Shown in pieces: positions 1-7,846 of a stretch of 64,000 bases of DNA (its first letter is position 1; each line of letters starts with the position of its first letter). Origin of the DNA: Streptomyces abyssomicinicus (GTDB lineage: Bacteria > Actinomycetota > Actinomycetes > Streptomycetales > Streptomycetaceae). The notes beneath the pieces are model-generated. The model had not been told where the DNA came from and did no database searches. It saw nothing but the letters and a program-made list of their open reading frames with translations. The stretch covers positions 781,125-845,124 of the forward strand of contig NZ_BBZI01000006.1 in assembly GCF_008974245.1 (NCBI RefSeq). The letters are read 5' to 3'. Made by a program: the position numbers and the translations under genes.

Positions 1-1651
1 AGCCGTCGTACGCCGCCTCGATCCTCCGGACGAACTGCACCTGGCGGATCATGTCCTGGTACCGCTCGTCCAGGTGGAGCCGGGAGACGCCCGGGTCGGC
101 CCCGTCGCGCCACACGTTCTTGTCCAGCCCCATCGGCGCGATGGTCCCGTCCGTGAAACCGGTGGGCGGGACGGCCTTCGGGTTGAACTCGTAGATCTGG
201 TTGAGCGACCAGTTGACCGGCAGCGGGAACCCCATGTTCCCCGAGTACTCGAAGGACATCCCCGCGACGAACGACCAGCGCGCGCCCGTGGCGTCGGAGA
301 CGCGCGAACAGACGTTCCGGGTGCCGTACACCCCGAACTGGTAGTGCGCGCCGCGCTCGCCCAGACCTCTGCGGACCCCCTTGAAGTACGAGATGATCTG
401 CCCGATCTCGTGGTCCTGGGCGTCGTAGTCCACGGCGAAGTAGATGCAGGCGCCCGGCGGGATGCCGTGCTCCTTCGCCTTGGAATGGGCGATGAGTCCC
501 TGGTCGTAGCCCTTCGGCTCGGTGAAGTTGCCCAGTTGGGTCCCGTTGTACTGGAAGAGCGGGATCAACTTCAGGCCGGAGTCGACGATGACCTGCGCCT
601 CACCCTCCCGGAGCGCCTTCCCTATGTAGTGCTGGTCCCCCGGCGGCAGGTGCTCGTCGAGATAGCGGCCCACGGCGGAGTAGCCCTTGGAGCGCATGGC
701 GGCGGCCTTCGCCGCCGTGATCGTCTCGGCGGTGTCGCTCCCGGTGCCGGGCCGGCTCTCGTCGCCCTTGGAGATGAGCAGCTCCGCCCAGGTCTGGAAG
801 GTGCCCATGCCGTGGACCGCGTTCTGGGTGAAGCCCTGGAACGCCCGCAGCCACTCCTCGGTAGCGGCGGTCAGCTCCGCCCGCCCGTCCTCCCAGGGAA
901 AGGTGACCGGACTCAGGCCGTCGTACGTCGGCGAGTTGAACCAGCAGGCAGCCTTGAAGAGGTAGGCGAGCCGGCCCGTGTCCCCCTTCTCCACGGTGTG
1001 CTGCTTCAGCGCGGTGGTGGTGCCCGGCCCGAAGTAGCCGGTGATCGTGGAGGTGGGCAGCCCGATCTCGTACTGGATGGCCATCAGCAGACCCTTCTGG
1101 GTCTCCCGGGCGTAGTAGCCGTCGCACGGGACGAGCCCCATCGCGGGTACGACGTATCCGGCCACATACGTGCTGTTCAGGTACTGCTGGATCTCCCGGG
1201 TCGTGCCGCTGCCCCGGGACAGCAGCCGGAACTGGTCCATGCGCAGCAGCGCACGGGTGACGCGGGCCCACAGCCACCAGTTGTGGTGGCCGGCGACGCC
1301 CATGTCCTCGTACAGGTCGTCCAGCGAACTCTGGGAGGTGGTGTCCCACATGTCGGCGCGGGGCGCGGCGGTGTAGCCCTTGCACCACAGGGCGTAGTTG
1401 TAGATGCGGATGATGTTCTTGTTGGTCTCGGCGGTGGGCAGCAGCCGGTGGGCGTAGACGGCGTTGAGGGTGTTCTCCCCGAAGTTCTGCACGACGGGTG
1501 AGAGCCCGAGCTCGTGCTGGAGGGCCTGGGTGAGGCTGAGGACCGTGGCCCATCCGGTGGAGCCGTCCGTGTCACAGGCGACGTAGCCGTCGACCTCCCC
1601 GTACGTGTCGTTCACCCAGTGCTGGGCCTCCAGCACCATGGGGTCGCTCAT
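1..1651 (-). CDS. DUF1906 glycoside-hydrolase-like protein, partial (C-terminus beyond left edge)
   Basis: The reading frame opens at ATG 1651 (start MSDPMVLEAQHWV) after an AGGAG ribosome site and stays open to the window edge, giving about 550 residues without a stop. The N-terminal half has two tryptophan-rich stretches resembling peptidoglycan-binding repeats, including TGYFGPGTTTAL near residue 200. From about residue 300 it reads as the DUF1906 (Rv2525c-like) TIM-barrel fold, with LIPLFQYNG and ACIYFAVDYDAQDHEI matching that family. Such proteins are thought to act on cell-wall glycans, but the catalytic activity is poorly established. No signal peptide is visible, which is odd beside two clearly secreted neighbours. 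Its ribosome site overlaps the stop codon of the next upstream gene, 9 bases away, so the two are probably co-transcribed. Confidence 0.8.
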   Translation of the reverse strand, partial: MSDPMVLEAQHWVNDTYGEVDGYVACDTDGSTGWATVLSLTQALQHELGLSPVVQNFGENTLNAVYAHRLLPTAETNKNIIRIYNYALWCKGYTAAPRADMWDTTSQSSLDDLYEDMGVAGHHNWWLWARVTRALLRMDQFRLLSRGSGTTREIQQYLNSTYVAGYVVPAMGLVPCDGYYARETQKGLLMAIQYEIGLPTSTITGYFGPGTTTALKQHTVEKGDTGRLAYLFKAACWFNSPTYDGLSPVTFPWEDGRAELTAATEEWLRAFQGFTQNAVHGMGTFQTWAELLISKGDESRPGTGSDTAETITAAKAAAMRSKGYSAVGRYLDEHLPPGDQHYIGKALREGEAQVIVDSGLKLIPLFQYNGTQLGNFTEPKGYDQGLIAHSKAKEHGIPPGACIYFAVDYDAQDHEIGQIISYFKGVRRGLGERGAHYQFGVYGTRNVCSRVSDATGARWSFVAGMSFEYSGNMGFPLPVNWSLNQIYEFNPKAVPPTGFTDGTIAPMGLDKNVWRDGADPGVSRLHLDERYQDMIRQVQFVRRIEAAYDG

Positions 1652-1660
1652 GGCGGACTC

Positions 1661-2251
1661 CTATCGGATGGTCAGCAGGCCGAAGAAGATCTTGTAGCCC
1701 TCGTCGAAGACCTGGACCGCGTCACCGCGGATGACCTTGTGGAGGTGGTAGGCGCCGCCGTCGCGGTACTTCGAGTTGTCCCCGCGGTACAGCGTCACGC
1801 TCCCCGCCTCGGGGCTGTCGTAGGTCACCGTGGTGCCGCTGGTGTTCCAGCGCAGCAGGTCGTCGGCCTTGCTCCAGGTGGCGTCGCCGACCATGCCGTC
1901 CGCGGCGAGCTTGTTCTTCGTCTGCCACGCCTTGGTGGCGCCCCTGGTCGCCGGGCCGAAGTAGCCGTCGATGGCGTCGATACTCAGCAGGTGCTCCGAG
2001 GCCAGGATGCTCTGCCAGAGCTTCACGATGTCGGTGCCCGAGGACTCGCCGCAGCCGTAGCACAGCGAATTGCCCAGCTCACCGGCCTGCTCGCCGAAGT
2101 CGTCGGTGAGGACGCCGTCGCCGTCCACGTAGTTGGTGCCGTACGCGTCCGAGTTGCTGGGGTAGGCGGCGTGGGCCGGCGTGATCGTCAGCAGCGCCGA
2201 CAGTCCCGCGGCGCCGATGACGAGGCCGAGCTTCCGGCTGATCCTGCTCAT
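1661..2251 (-). CDS. Secreted peptidoglycan-binding-domain protein (paralogue 1)
   Basis: A 196-residue protein with a Sec signal peptide (LGLVIGAAGLSALLTITPAHA, cleavage after AHA near residue 28). The mature part holds a PG_binding_1-like repeat: IDGYFGPATRGATKAWQ followed by LAADGMVGDATWSKAD. A CYGCG pair of cysteines near residue 65 could form a disulphide. Members of this fold bind peptidoglycan or stem peptides, and no enzymatic domain is visible. It lies between its paralogue (31 bases upstream) and the DUF1906 gene (9 bases downstream), which suggests an operon for an extracellular cell-wall function. The paralogue is nearly identical over the CYGCG-to-WSKAD region but diverges in the last 45 residues. 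Confidence 0.85.
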   Translation of the reverse strand: MSRISRKLGLVIGAAGLSALLTITPAHAAYPSNSDAYGTNYVDGDGVLTDDFGEQAGELGNSLCYGCGESSGTDIVKLWQSILASEHLLSIDAIDGYFGPATRGATKAWQTKNKLAADGMVGDATWSKADDLLRWNTSGTTVTYDSPEAGSVTLYRGDNSKYRDGGAYHLHKVIRGDAVQVFDEGYKIFFGLLTIR

Positions 2252-2282
2252 GGTCGTTTCCTCCTGGTCGGTGCGCGAGCGG

Positions 2283-2870
2283 TCAGAGCGTGGTCATCGA
2301 GTTGAACTCGATGCGCGAGCCGCCCACGGACTTCACACCGCTGTACCGGTAGACCTCGACGAGCATGTACGCGCCGTCGTCCTGCGAGAGGTTGGGGTCA
2401 CCGCGGTGCAGCACCACCGCGCCCGACTCGTAGCTGCCGGCATAGCTCACGCGCGAACTGGACAGCCAGCGCAGCCGGTCGTCGGCCTTGCTCCAGGTGG
2501 CGTCGCCGACCATGCCGTCCGCGGCGAGCTTGTACCGCGTCTGCCACGCCTTGGTGGCGTCCCTGGTCGCCGGGCCGAAGTCGCCGTCGATCTGGCCGAG
2601 GGTGAGGAGGTCCTCGGCGGCGAGGATGCTCTGCCAGAGGACGACGATGTCGGTGCCGGAGGAGTTGCCGCAGCCGTAGCAGAGCGAGTTGCCGAGCTCA
2701 CCGGCCTGCTCGCCGAAGTCGTCGGTGAGGGCGCCGGCGCCGTCCACGAACGAGGCGGAATAGGCGCCCGAGTTCTTGTGTACCGCTGCGTGCGCGGGGT
2801 TGACTGCGAGGGCGGTCGCCAGCCCCGTCAGCATGGCGGTCACGGTGGTCACAGCGAGGATCTTGCGCAT
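2283..2870 (-). CDS. Secreted peptidoglycan-binding-domain protein (paralogue 2)
   Basis: A 195-residue protein. I chose ATG 2870 because it has AAGGAG just upstream and begins a clean signal peptide (MRKILAVTTVTAMLTGLATA, cleavage near VNPAHA). The open frame extends further upstream but that part has no start signal. The mature protein repeats the plan of its downstream neighbour: a DDFGEQAGELGNSLCYGCG block, then a PG_binding_1-like repeat (IDGDFGPATRDATKAWQ). It is probably the first gene of a three-gene operon. Tandem duplication is the obvious origin; the tails after WSKADD differ, so the copies may recognise different ligands. The binding target is inferred from the fold only. Confidence 0.85.
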   Translation of the reverse strand: MRKILAVTTVTAMLTGLATALAVNPAHAAVHKNSGAYSASFVDGAGALTDDFGEQAGELGNSLCYGCGNSSGTDIVVLWQSILAAEDLLTLGQIDGDFGPATRDATKAWQTRYKLAADGMVGDATWSKADDRLRWLSSSRVSYAGSYESGAVVLHRGDPNLSQDDGAYMLVEVYRYSGVKSVGGSRIEFNSMTTL

Positions 2871-3208
2871 CGTGGATCGCTCCTTGGAATCGTGTCGACG
2901 CCGTGGCGCACTTCCCCGGCCCGGCGTCGTCGCCATCGTGGGCGGGCGATCCTGCAGCACCCTTGCAGGCAGCTGGAAACCGCAGGTCAGCACGGGTTCC
3001 GCGGGCTCACGGCGGCGCCCCGGCGGACCGCACCACCATTCGCACCGGCTCCGGACCGCGGTCATCTGCGTGGCGCGCGTCGCATATACGGGGGCTCCGC
3101 CCCCATGTACCGCCTGGGCCACCCGCGTTGAATGGCGTCCGCCGAACCTCGGCAAGCGATCACCATCCGGTGCGTGACCCACGCACCCGAGCACCGTGGA
3201 GGCAATCC
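2871..3208. other. Divergent intergenic region before the lanthipeptide precursor
   Basis: About 340 bases with no credible gene separate the minus-strand cell-wall genes from the precursor gene. A short GC hairpin, GGGGGC-TCC-GCCCCC, lies at 3090-3104, next to the slightly AT-richer CATATA at 3082-3087. I see no convincing -35/-10 pair, but promoters for both directions should lie here. Confidence 0.5.
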
Positions 3209-3319
3209 ATGAGCATCCTGCAGCTCCAGAAGCTCGAGCCCGTCAACACGCCCAGCAACGCGGCCATCCTCAGCATCACCTCCAGCGGCAGCCGCTGCTG
3301 CACGAAGAACCCGTGGTGA
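3209..3319 (+). CDS. lanA: Class III lanthipeptide precursor peptide
   Basis: A 36-codon gene with a good ribosome site (GTGGAGG, 3195-3201) ending at TGA 3319, just upstream of a LanKC synthetase. The leader contains ILQLQKLEPV (residues 3-12), which fits the LxLQ-type recognition helix of class III leaders. The C-terminal part, from Ser22, reads SITSSGSRCCTKNPW. Ser22, Thr24, Ser25, Ser26, Ser28 and Thr32 can be dehydrated, and Cys30 and Cys31 can form (methyl)lanthionine or labionin. Ser22-x2-Ser25-x4-Cys30 fits the labionin-type spacing Ser-x2-Ser-x(2-5)-Cys. The leader is short and the product ends in Lys-Asn-Pro-Trp. Ring topology and bioactivity cannot be deduced. Confidence 0.85.
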   Translation: MSILQLQKLEPVNTPSNAAILSITSSGSRCCTKNPW

Positions 3320-3441
3320 CGACGCTCCCCACGGGCGTCCTGCGGCTCCGGCGCCCGGCGCCGGTCACCGCACCCGCTGCCGTCGGGGTCACAGGCCTGA
3401 CCTCCGGCGCCGCCGACTGCCGCGCCCGCGTGCCGCGGTAG
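3316..3441 (+). CDS. Possible second lanthipeptide precursor (or decayed duplicate), translationally coupled
   Basis: GTG 3316 overlaps the stop of the first precursor in a GTGA junction and opens 41 codons to TAG 3441. Aligned without gaps to the first precursor, starting VLRLRRPAPV against ILQLQKLEPV, both peptides end at the same position. They share the two leader leucines, Pro-Val, a Pro, the Thr-Ser pair, one Cys and the penultimate Pro. By hand count about 58 of 105 bases match over 3215-3319 versus 3337-3441, which points to a tandem duplication. The core keeps LTSGAADC, enough for one ring. The leader has lost both glutamines and the Leu-Glu, so it may no longer be processed. There is no independent ribosome site. 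Chance similarity in GC-rich DNA remains possible. Confidence 0.4.
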   Translation: MTTLPTGVLRLRRPAPVTAPAAVGVTGLTSGAADCRARVPR

Positions 3442-3453
3442 GAGGCACCACCG

Positions 3454-3497
3454 CGTGATCCGGGTGGGAGCGCACGCCGGCTCCTGCCCGGATCACG
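3454..3497 (+). terminator. Hairpin between precursor and synthetase genes
   Basis: A long inverted repeat, with arms CGTGATCCGGGTGGGAGC and GGCTCCTGCCCGGATCACG around a short loop, with two mismatched positions. It probably acts as an attenuator, allowing more precursor mRNA than synthetase mRNA. The lanKC ribosome site follows 39 bases later. Confidence 0.65.
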
Positions 3498-3545
3498 TCG
3501 TCACCAGCCGCCGTCGGCGGCCCTCGGACGAACACGGAGGCTGGC

Positions 3546-6290
3546 ATGCGCAACGAACGCTGGGTCGACCGATTCCTCTTCGCGTGGGACGACACGTTGT
3601 TCTTCGACCCGCTCGACGTGTACTACGAGCCGCGCGACGGCCATTTCCTCTCCGGGCTCGACGAGGAGGTGCGCGCGCGGTTCACGCGCAGCGGCATCTG
3701 GTGGAGCCACCGGCACAACCCCGAGCTCCCGGCCCAGGGATGGAAGATCCATGTGTCGGCCGGGCTGCCCTCCGTGCACGAGGTCGCGGCCACCGTCATC
3801 GGGTATCTCACGCGGCGCGGCGCCGATTTCAAGATCGCCCTGGATCTCAACGTGTACGAGATGCTCAACTCCAAGGGCATGTCCCGCGGCAGCAGCGGCA
3901 AGCTGGCCACCGTATACCCGCGCGACGAGGCCGAGTTCAGGGACTGCCTCACCGATCTGGCGCGGCTCCTGGAAGGCGCCGAGGGCGCGTACGTGCTGTC
4001 CGACCTGAGGTACCGGGACAGCAAGGCGCTGTACTTCCGGTACGGCCAGTTCCTCGACACCCACACCGTCGACGTCCTCGGCCGGCCCAGACCGCACATC
4101 GTCGGTCCGGACGGCCCGGTGCCCGACAACCGGGCACTCGGCTACGCCCAGCCCTGGTGGGCCCCCTGGCCGTTCACCGACTGGAAGCCCGCCGACGAGC
4201 CCACGGCCGACGACGGACTGCTCGGCGGGCGGTTCCGGGTCACCGGGGCGCTCCAGTTCTCCAACAGCGGCGGGGTGTACACGGCCGAGGACACGGCGGA
4301 CGACGACCGCAAGGTGGTGCTCAAGGAGGCCCGTCCGCACACCAACGTCAACCCGCGGCAGCGGCACGACGCGGTGGACATCCTGGGACGGGAATGGCGG
4401 TTCCTGCACCGGCTGGCGGGCACCGGCTCCTTCCCTGAGCCGGTGGCCCGGTTCCAGCACTGGGAACACCACTATCTCGCCGAGGCATTCGTCGACGGCT
4501 CCGACATCCGCGGCGTGCTCCTCGAGCGCAACCCGCTGGCCCGCCCCGGCTTCGACGTCGAACGGTCACGGGAGTTCCTGAGGATCTACCTCGCCGTCTT
4601 CCGCAGCCTGGCCCGCGCCGTGCGCACCGCCCACGAGCGCCGGGTGATCCTCGGCGACCTGACCGCCGCCAACCTGCTCGTCGACCCCGACACCTACGAC
4701 GTGACCGTCATCGACCTGGAGGCGTGCCGGCTGATCGGCGCCGAGGGTGACGACGGCGGTGCCGACGGGGGTGCCGGCAGGAGTGCCGGCGGGGATGAGG
4801 ACGGGGGTGACGACGCCTCGCTGGAGCGGCCCGTCGAACTGTTCACGCCGGGCTTCAGCCTCTCCCGGAGCGGTTACGAGGCGCACGGCACGGAGGGTGA
4901 CCTGTACGGCCTGGCCACCACCATGGCCTACTTCGTCTTCCCGGTAGCGGCGATGTCCCACCTCCGCGAGGACATCTTCGACACCTTCCGGATCTTCTTC
5001 GACGGCCTCGGCTGGCCGGAGCGTGTCCACCGCCTCGTCACCGATCTGGCGCACGCGAGGATCGGGCCGGGCGAGGTGCTGGAGGCCCTGGAGGACGAGG
5101 AGAGTCTGCTCGCCCAGGTCACCGACCCACCGGTGCCGCCGGTACGGGAGGAGCGGCTCGGCCTGGCCGCCGCCGAGGCCGGCGTGGCCGCGTTCGTCCG
5201 TGCCTCCGCCGACCCCGGGCGCGACACGCTCTTCCCCACCGACCCGTTCGCCCACGTCACCAACCCCCTCAGCCTCGGCTACGGCGCGAGCGGCGTCCTG
5301 TGGGCGCTCCATGCCTCCGGTGTTCCCCTGCGGGCCGCCTGGCTCGACTGGCTGAGGGAACGCCTCGACCGCGTCGACGTGGACGAGTACCCGGACGGCC
5401 TCATGTGCGGGCTGGCCGGGATCGCCTGGGCGGCCGACTCGCTCGGCCTGGCCGCACCCGCCCGCGACCTGCTGTCCCGGGCCAACCAACGGGGCCTCGA
5501 GCAGGGCGACCACACCTTCTACTACGGTCTCGCCGGGCTCGGCACGACCGACCTGCGTTTCCATCTGCGCGGCGGCGACCCGCGCGACCTGGCCGCCGCC
5601 GAGGCGTGCGCGCGTGCGCTGGGCGACTCCGCCGTACGCGACGGCCGGCACGTGTACTGGCTGAACGACTTCTCGAAGGACGGACCGCTGACCGGACTGG
5701 GATTCGGGCAGGCGGGGGTGGCGCTGTTCCTGCTGCGCATGTACCAGGTCACCGGGGAGAAGTCGTATCTGCGGCTCGGACAGGGCGCGCTCGCCTGGGA
5801 GATGGACCACGCGAAGCCCATCGACGAGGGCGGACCGCTGATGTTCGAACACGAGGGCACCATGGAGCCCTACGTCGAGGTGGGCTCCGCGGGCGTGGCG
5901 CAGGTGCTGCTGCGCTACGGCGATCTGGACGACGCACGCACGGTCCTGCGCGGACTGGACGTCCGGCACTCGGTCCTTCCGGGCTACGGCTTCGGCATGA
6001 GCGGCATCGCCGACGCGCTGCTGGACGCGGCCGAGTTCACCGGGGACGTTTCCTACCGGGACACGGCGCTGCGCCAACTCGATTTCGTCCGACGGGCGTT
6101 CCTGTTCGAGCCCGCCGAGCGCTTCGGCGTCACCGGCCAGGACGGGGTGCCTGCGCTCGGCCTTCCCGGCGAGGGCCTGCTGCGCTGCTCCACCGACTAC
6201 ATGACCGGGTCGGCCGGCCTGCTCAGGGTGCTGCACCGGGCGAACCACGGCGGGGCGGCCGACTTCCTGCTCGACGAGGCCGCGCGATGA
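3546..6290 (+). CDS. lanKC: Class III lanthipeptide synthetase (LanKC: lyase, kinase, LanC-like)
   Basis: A 914-residue enzyme that phosphorylates Ser/Thr of the precursor, eliminates the phosphate and cyclises Cys onto the resulting dehydro residues. Residues 1-220 match the RamC/LabC N-terminal (lyase) region. A protein-kinase-like domain follows, with VVLKEA (Lys260), GDLTAANLLV (catalytic Asp371) and VIDLEA in place of DFG. Residues from about 560 form a LanC-like toroid with repeated Gly-rich turns (GLAGIAWA, GLAGLGT, GQAGVALFLL, GMSGIADALL). No Cys/His zinc-ligand motif of class I/II/IV LanC is evident, as expected for class III. A Gly/Asp-rich insertion (about residues 399-428) sits right after the DFG-equivalent. 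The start has GGAGG nearby, and the gene overlaps the exporter by ATGA. Confidence 0.93.
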   Translation: MRNERWVDRFLFAWDDTLFFDPLDVYYEPRDGHFLSGLDEEVRARFTRSGIWWSHRHNPELPAQGWKIHVSAGLPSVHEVAATVIGYLTRRGADFKIALDLNVYEMLNSKGMSRGSSGKLATVYPRDEAEFRDCLTDLARLLEGAEGAYVLSDLRYRDSKALYFRYGQFLDTHTVDVLGRPRPHIVGPDGPVPDNRALGYAQPWWAPWPFTDWKPADEPTADDGLLGGRFRVTGALQFSNSGGVYTAEDTADDDRKVVLKEARPHTNVNPRQRHDAVDILGREWRFLHRLAGTGSFPEPVARFQHWEHHYLAEAFVDGSDIRGVLLERNPLARPGFDVERSREFLRIYLAVFRSLARAVRTAHERRVILGDLTAANLLVDPDTYDVTVIDLEACRLIGAEGDDGGADGGAGRSAGGDEDGGDDASLERPVELFTPGFSLSRSGYEAHGTEGDLYGLATTMAYFVFPVAAMSHLREDIFDTFRIFFDGLGWPERVHRLVTDLAHARIGPGEVLEALEDEESLLAQVTDPPVPPVREERLGLAAAEAGVAAFVRASADPGRDTLFPTDPFAHVTNPLSLGYGASGVLWALHASGVPLRAAWLDWLRERLDRVDVDEYPDGLMCGLAGIAWAADSLGLAAPARDLLSRANQRGLEQGDHTFYYGLAGLGTTDLRFHLRGGDPRDLAAAEACARALGDSAVRDGRHVYWLNDFSKDGPLTGLGFGQAGVALFLLRMYQVTGEKSYLRLGQGALAWEMDHAKPIDEGGPLMFEHEGTMEPYVEVGSAGVAQVLLRYGDLDDARTVLRGLDVRHSVLPGYGFGMSGIADALLDAAEFTGDVSYRDTALRQLDFVRRAFLFEPAERFGVTGQDGVPALGLPGEGLLRCSTDYMTGSAGLLRVLHRANHGGAADFLLDEAAR

Positions 6291-7837
6291 ACCAGCTGTG
6301 GCGTACCCTGCGTGGCCACCGGACCGGGTTCGTCGTGATCGCTCTCGCCGAGGCGGTCACGGGCGGAGCCGAGGCGCTGCTGCATCCGCTGCTGCTCAAG
6401 GCCCTGTTCGACCAGGCCATCCTCACCGCCGACTTCGGCAGGTTCCTGATCCTGGGCGCCGGCTACCTGGTGCTCGGGCTGACCCTCACCATCGGGGGCT
6501 ACTGGATCTCCTGGTGGCGCAAGCGGCAGGAGAACGCGTTCGTGCTGGCGCTGGAGGCGGAACTCCTCGACAGGACACTCGGGCTGGACGGCCGGCAGGT
6601 GTCGAAGGCGGGGAACGCCTCCTACGTCGGCCGGATCCACAGCGACGTCGCCGAGGGCGTCCTGCCGGCCGTCGACGTCTGCGTCCGCATCGCGCGGCAG
6701 GCCGTGGCCTCGGCCGTGTTCCTCGGGGTGCTGCTGTGGCTCTCCTGGCAGGCGAGCCTGGTCCTGCTGGTGATCGTGCCGCCGCTGGTGCTGGTGAGCA
6801 ACCGGCTGGGCCGGCGCATCGAGGACAACACGGAGGCCGAGCGCGAGGCCGAGGCGCGGTACCTGGGCCGGCTGACCCGGACACTGGAATCGTTCCACGC
6901 GCTGCGGGGCCTGCCCACGCTGCTGCCCGGCGCACTCAAGCGGAACCGGGAGACGCTCGGCGGGTTCCTCGGCATCAGGTTCGACAACTACCGGCTGGAG
7001 CAGAAGCAGCGCACGCTGAGCGATCTGGTGATGAATCTGTCGGACACCGCGTCGATGGTGATCGGAGCGTTCTTCGTGTTCACCGGCAGGATGTCGTTCG
7101 GAAGCTTCCTGGCCTTCGTGAACTCGCTGTGGCGGGCCGTCACGGGGATCTTCGACCTGGTCAACACGATCCCGCAGGTCCGCCGGAGTTCGGCCGTCCT
7201 GCGGCGCGTCGAGTCCCTGCGGTGCTCCGGCCGGGCCCCGTACCACGAGGAAGGCGCCCTGGTCGCGGTGCGGGGTGCCCGGGTCCGGTACGGGGACGGG
7301 AGCGGGGACCGGGCCGCGAGCGCGGGCGGCTCCGAGGTGGTGCTCGACGACTTCGAGCTGCGTCCCGGCGAGCACGTGCTGGTGCGGGGCCCCAACGGCT
7401 GCGGCAAGACCACGCTCCTGCACGTCGTCTCCGGGACGCTCGCGCCCGACGCCGGTACGGTCGTCCTGCCGCCCCGGGTGGCGTGCCTGACCGCCCCCGT
7501 GCAGCTGCCGCCGCTGCCGGTGCGGGAGCTGGTCGCCGACGCCGGGCTGCGCACGGCTCTCGCGCTGGACGGTCTGGCCGACCAGCTTCCCTCGGAGCTG
7601 TCGTCCGGACAGCGGCAGCGTGTCGGCGTGGCCGCGCTGCTGTCCGAGGACGCCGACGTCTACCTCGCCGACGAGCCGTTCGCGAACCTCGACGAGCAGG
7701 GCAGGGACCTGGTCCTGCGGACCCTGTGGGCACGCACCGAGGGCCGTGCCCTGCTCGTGGTGCACCACGGGGACGAGGACCTGGACCACGGCTTCGACCG
7801 CGTGGTGGGCCTGACGGGTGCGGCGGTCCTCTCCTGA
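6287..7837 (+). CDS. lanT: ABC exporter for the lanthipeptide (fused membrane and ATPase domains)
   Basis: A 516-residue half-transporter starting in an ATGA overlap with lanKC, so translation is coupled. Hydrophobic segments around residues 15-40, 53-75, 130-175 and 250-275 form the membrane domain. The ATPase domain has Walker A GPNGCGKTT (368-376), the signature LSSGQRQR near 437 and Walker B VYLADEP near 458, followed by a switch His in VVHHGDE. There is no N-terminal C39 peptidase domain, so leader removal must come from elsewhere, as is usual in class III systems. It probably works as a homodimer that exports the modified peptide. The switch region and ATPase look intact. Confidence 0.88.
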   Translation: MNQLWRTLRGHRTGFVVIALAEAVTGGAEALLHPLLLKALFDQAILTADFGRFLILGAGYLVLGLTLTIGGYWISWWRKRQENAFVLALEAELLDRTLGLDGRQVSKAGNASYVGRIHSDVAEGVLPAVDVCVRIARQAVASAVFLGVLLWLSWQASLVLLVIVPPLVLVSNRLGRRIEDNTEAEREAEARYLGRLTRTLESFHALRGLPTLLPGALKRNRETLGGFLGIRFDNYRLEQKQRTLSDLVMNLSDTASMVIGAFFVFTGRMSFGSFLAFVNSLWRAVTGIFDLVNTIPQVRRSSAVLRRVESLRCSGRAPYHEEGALVAVRGARVRYGDGSGDRAASAGGSEVVLDDFELRPGEHVLVRGPNGCGKTTLLHVVSGTLAPDAGTVVLPPRVACLTAPVQLPPLPVRELVADAGLRTALALDGLADQLPSELSSGQRQRVGVAALLSEDADVYLADEPFANLDEQGRDLVLRTLWARTEGRALLVVHHGDEDLDHGFDRVVGLTGAAVLS

Positions 7838-7846
7838 ACCGGCGTA

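Noticed and set aside
74..1501. Plus-strand open frame at the left edge
   Set aside because: The minus strand of the same region encodes a DUF1906 protein that continues beyond the edge with recognisable motifs.
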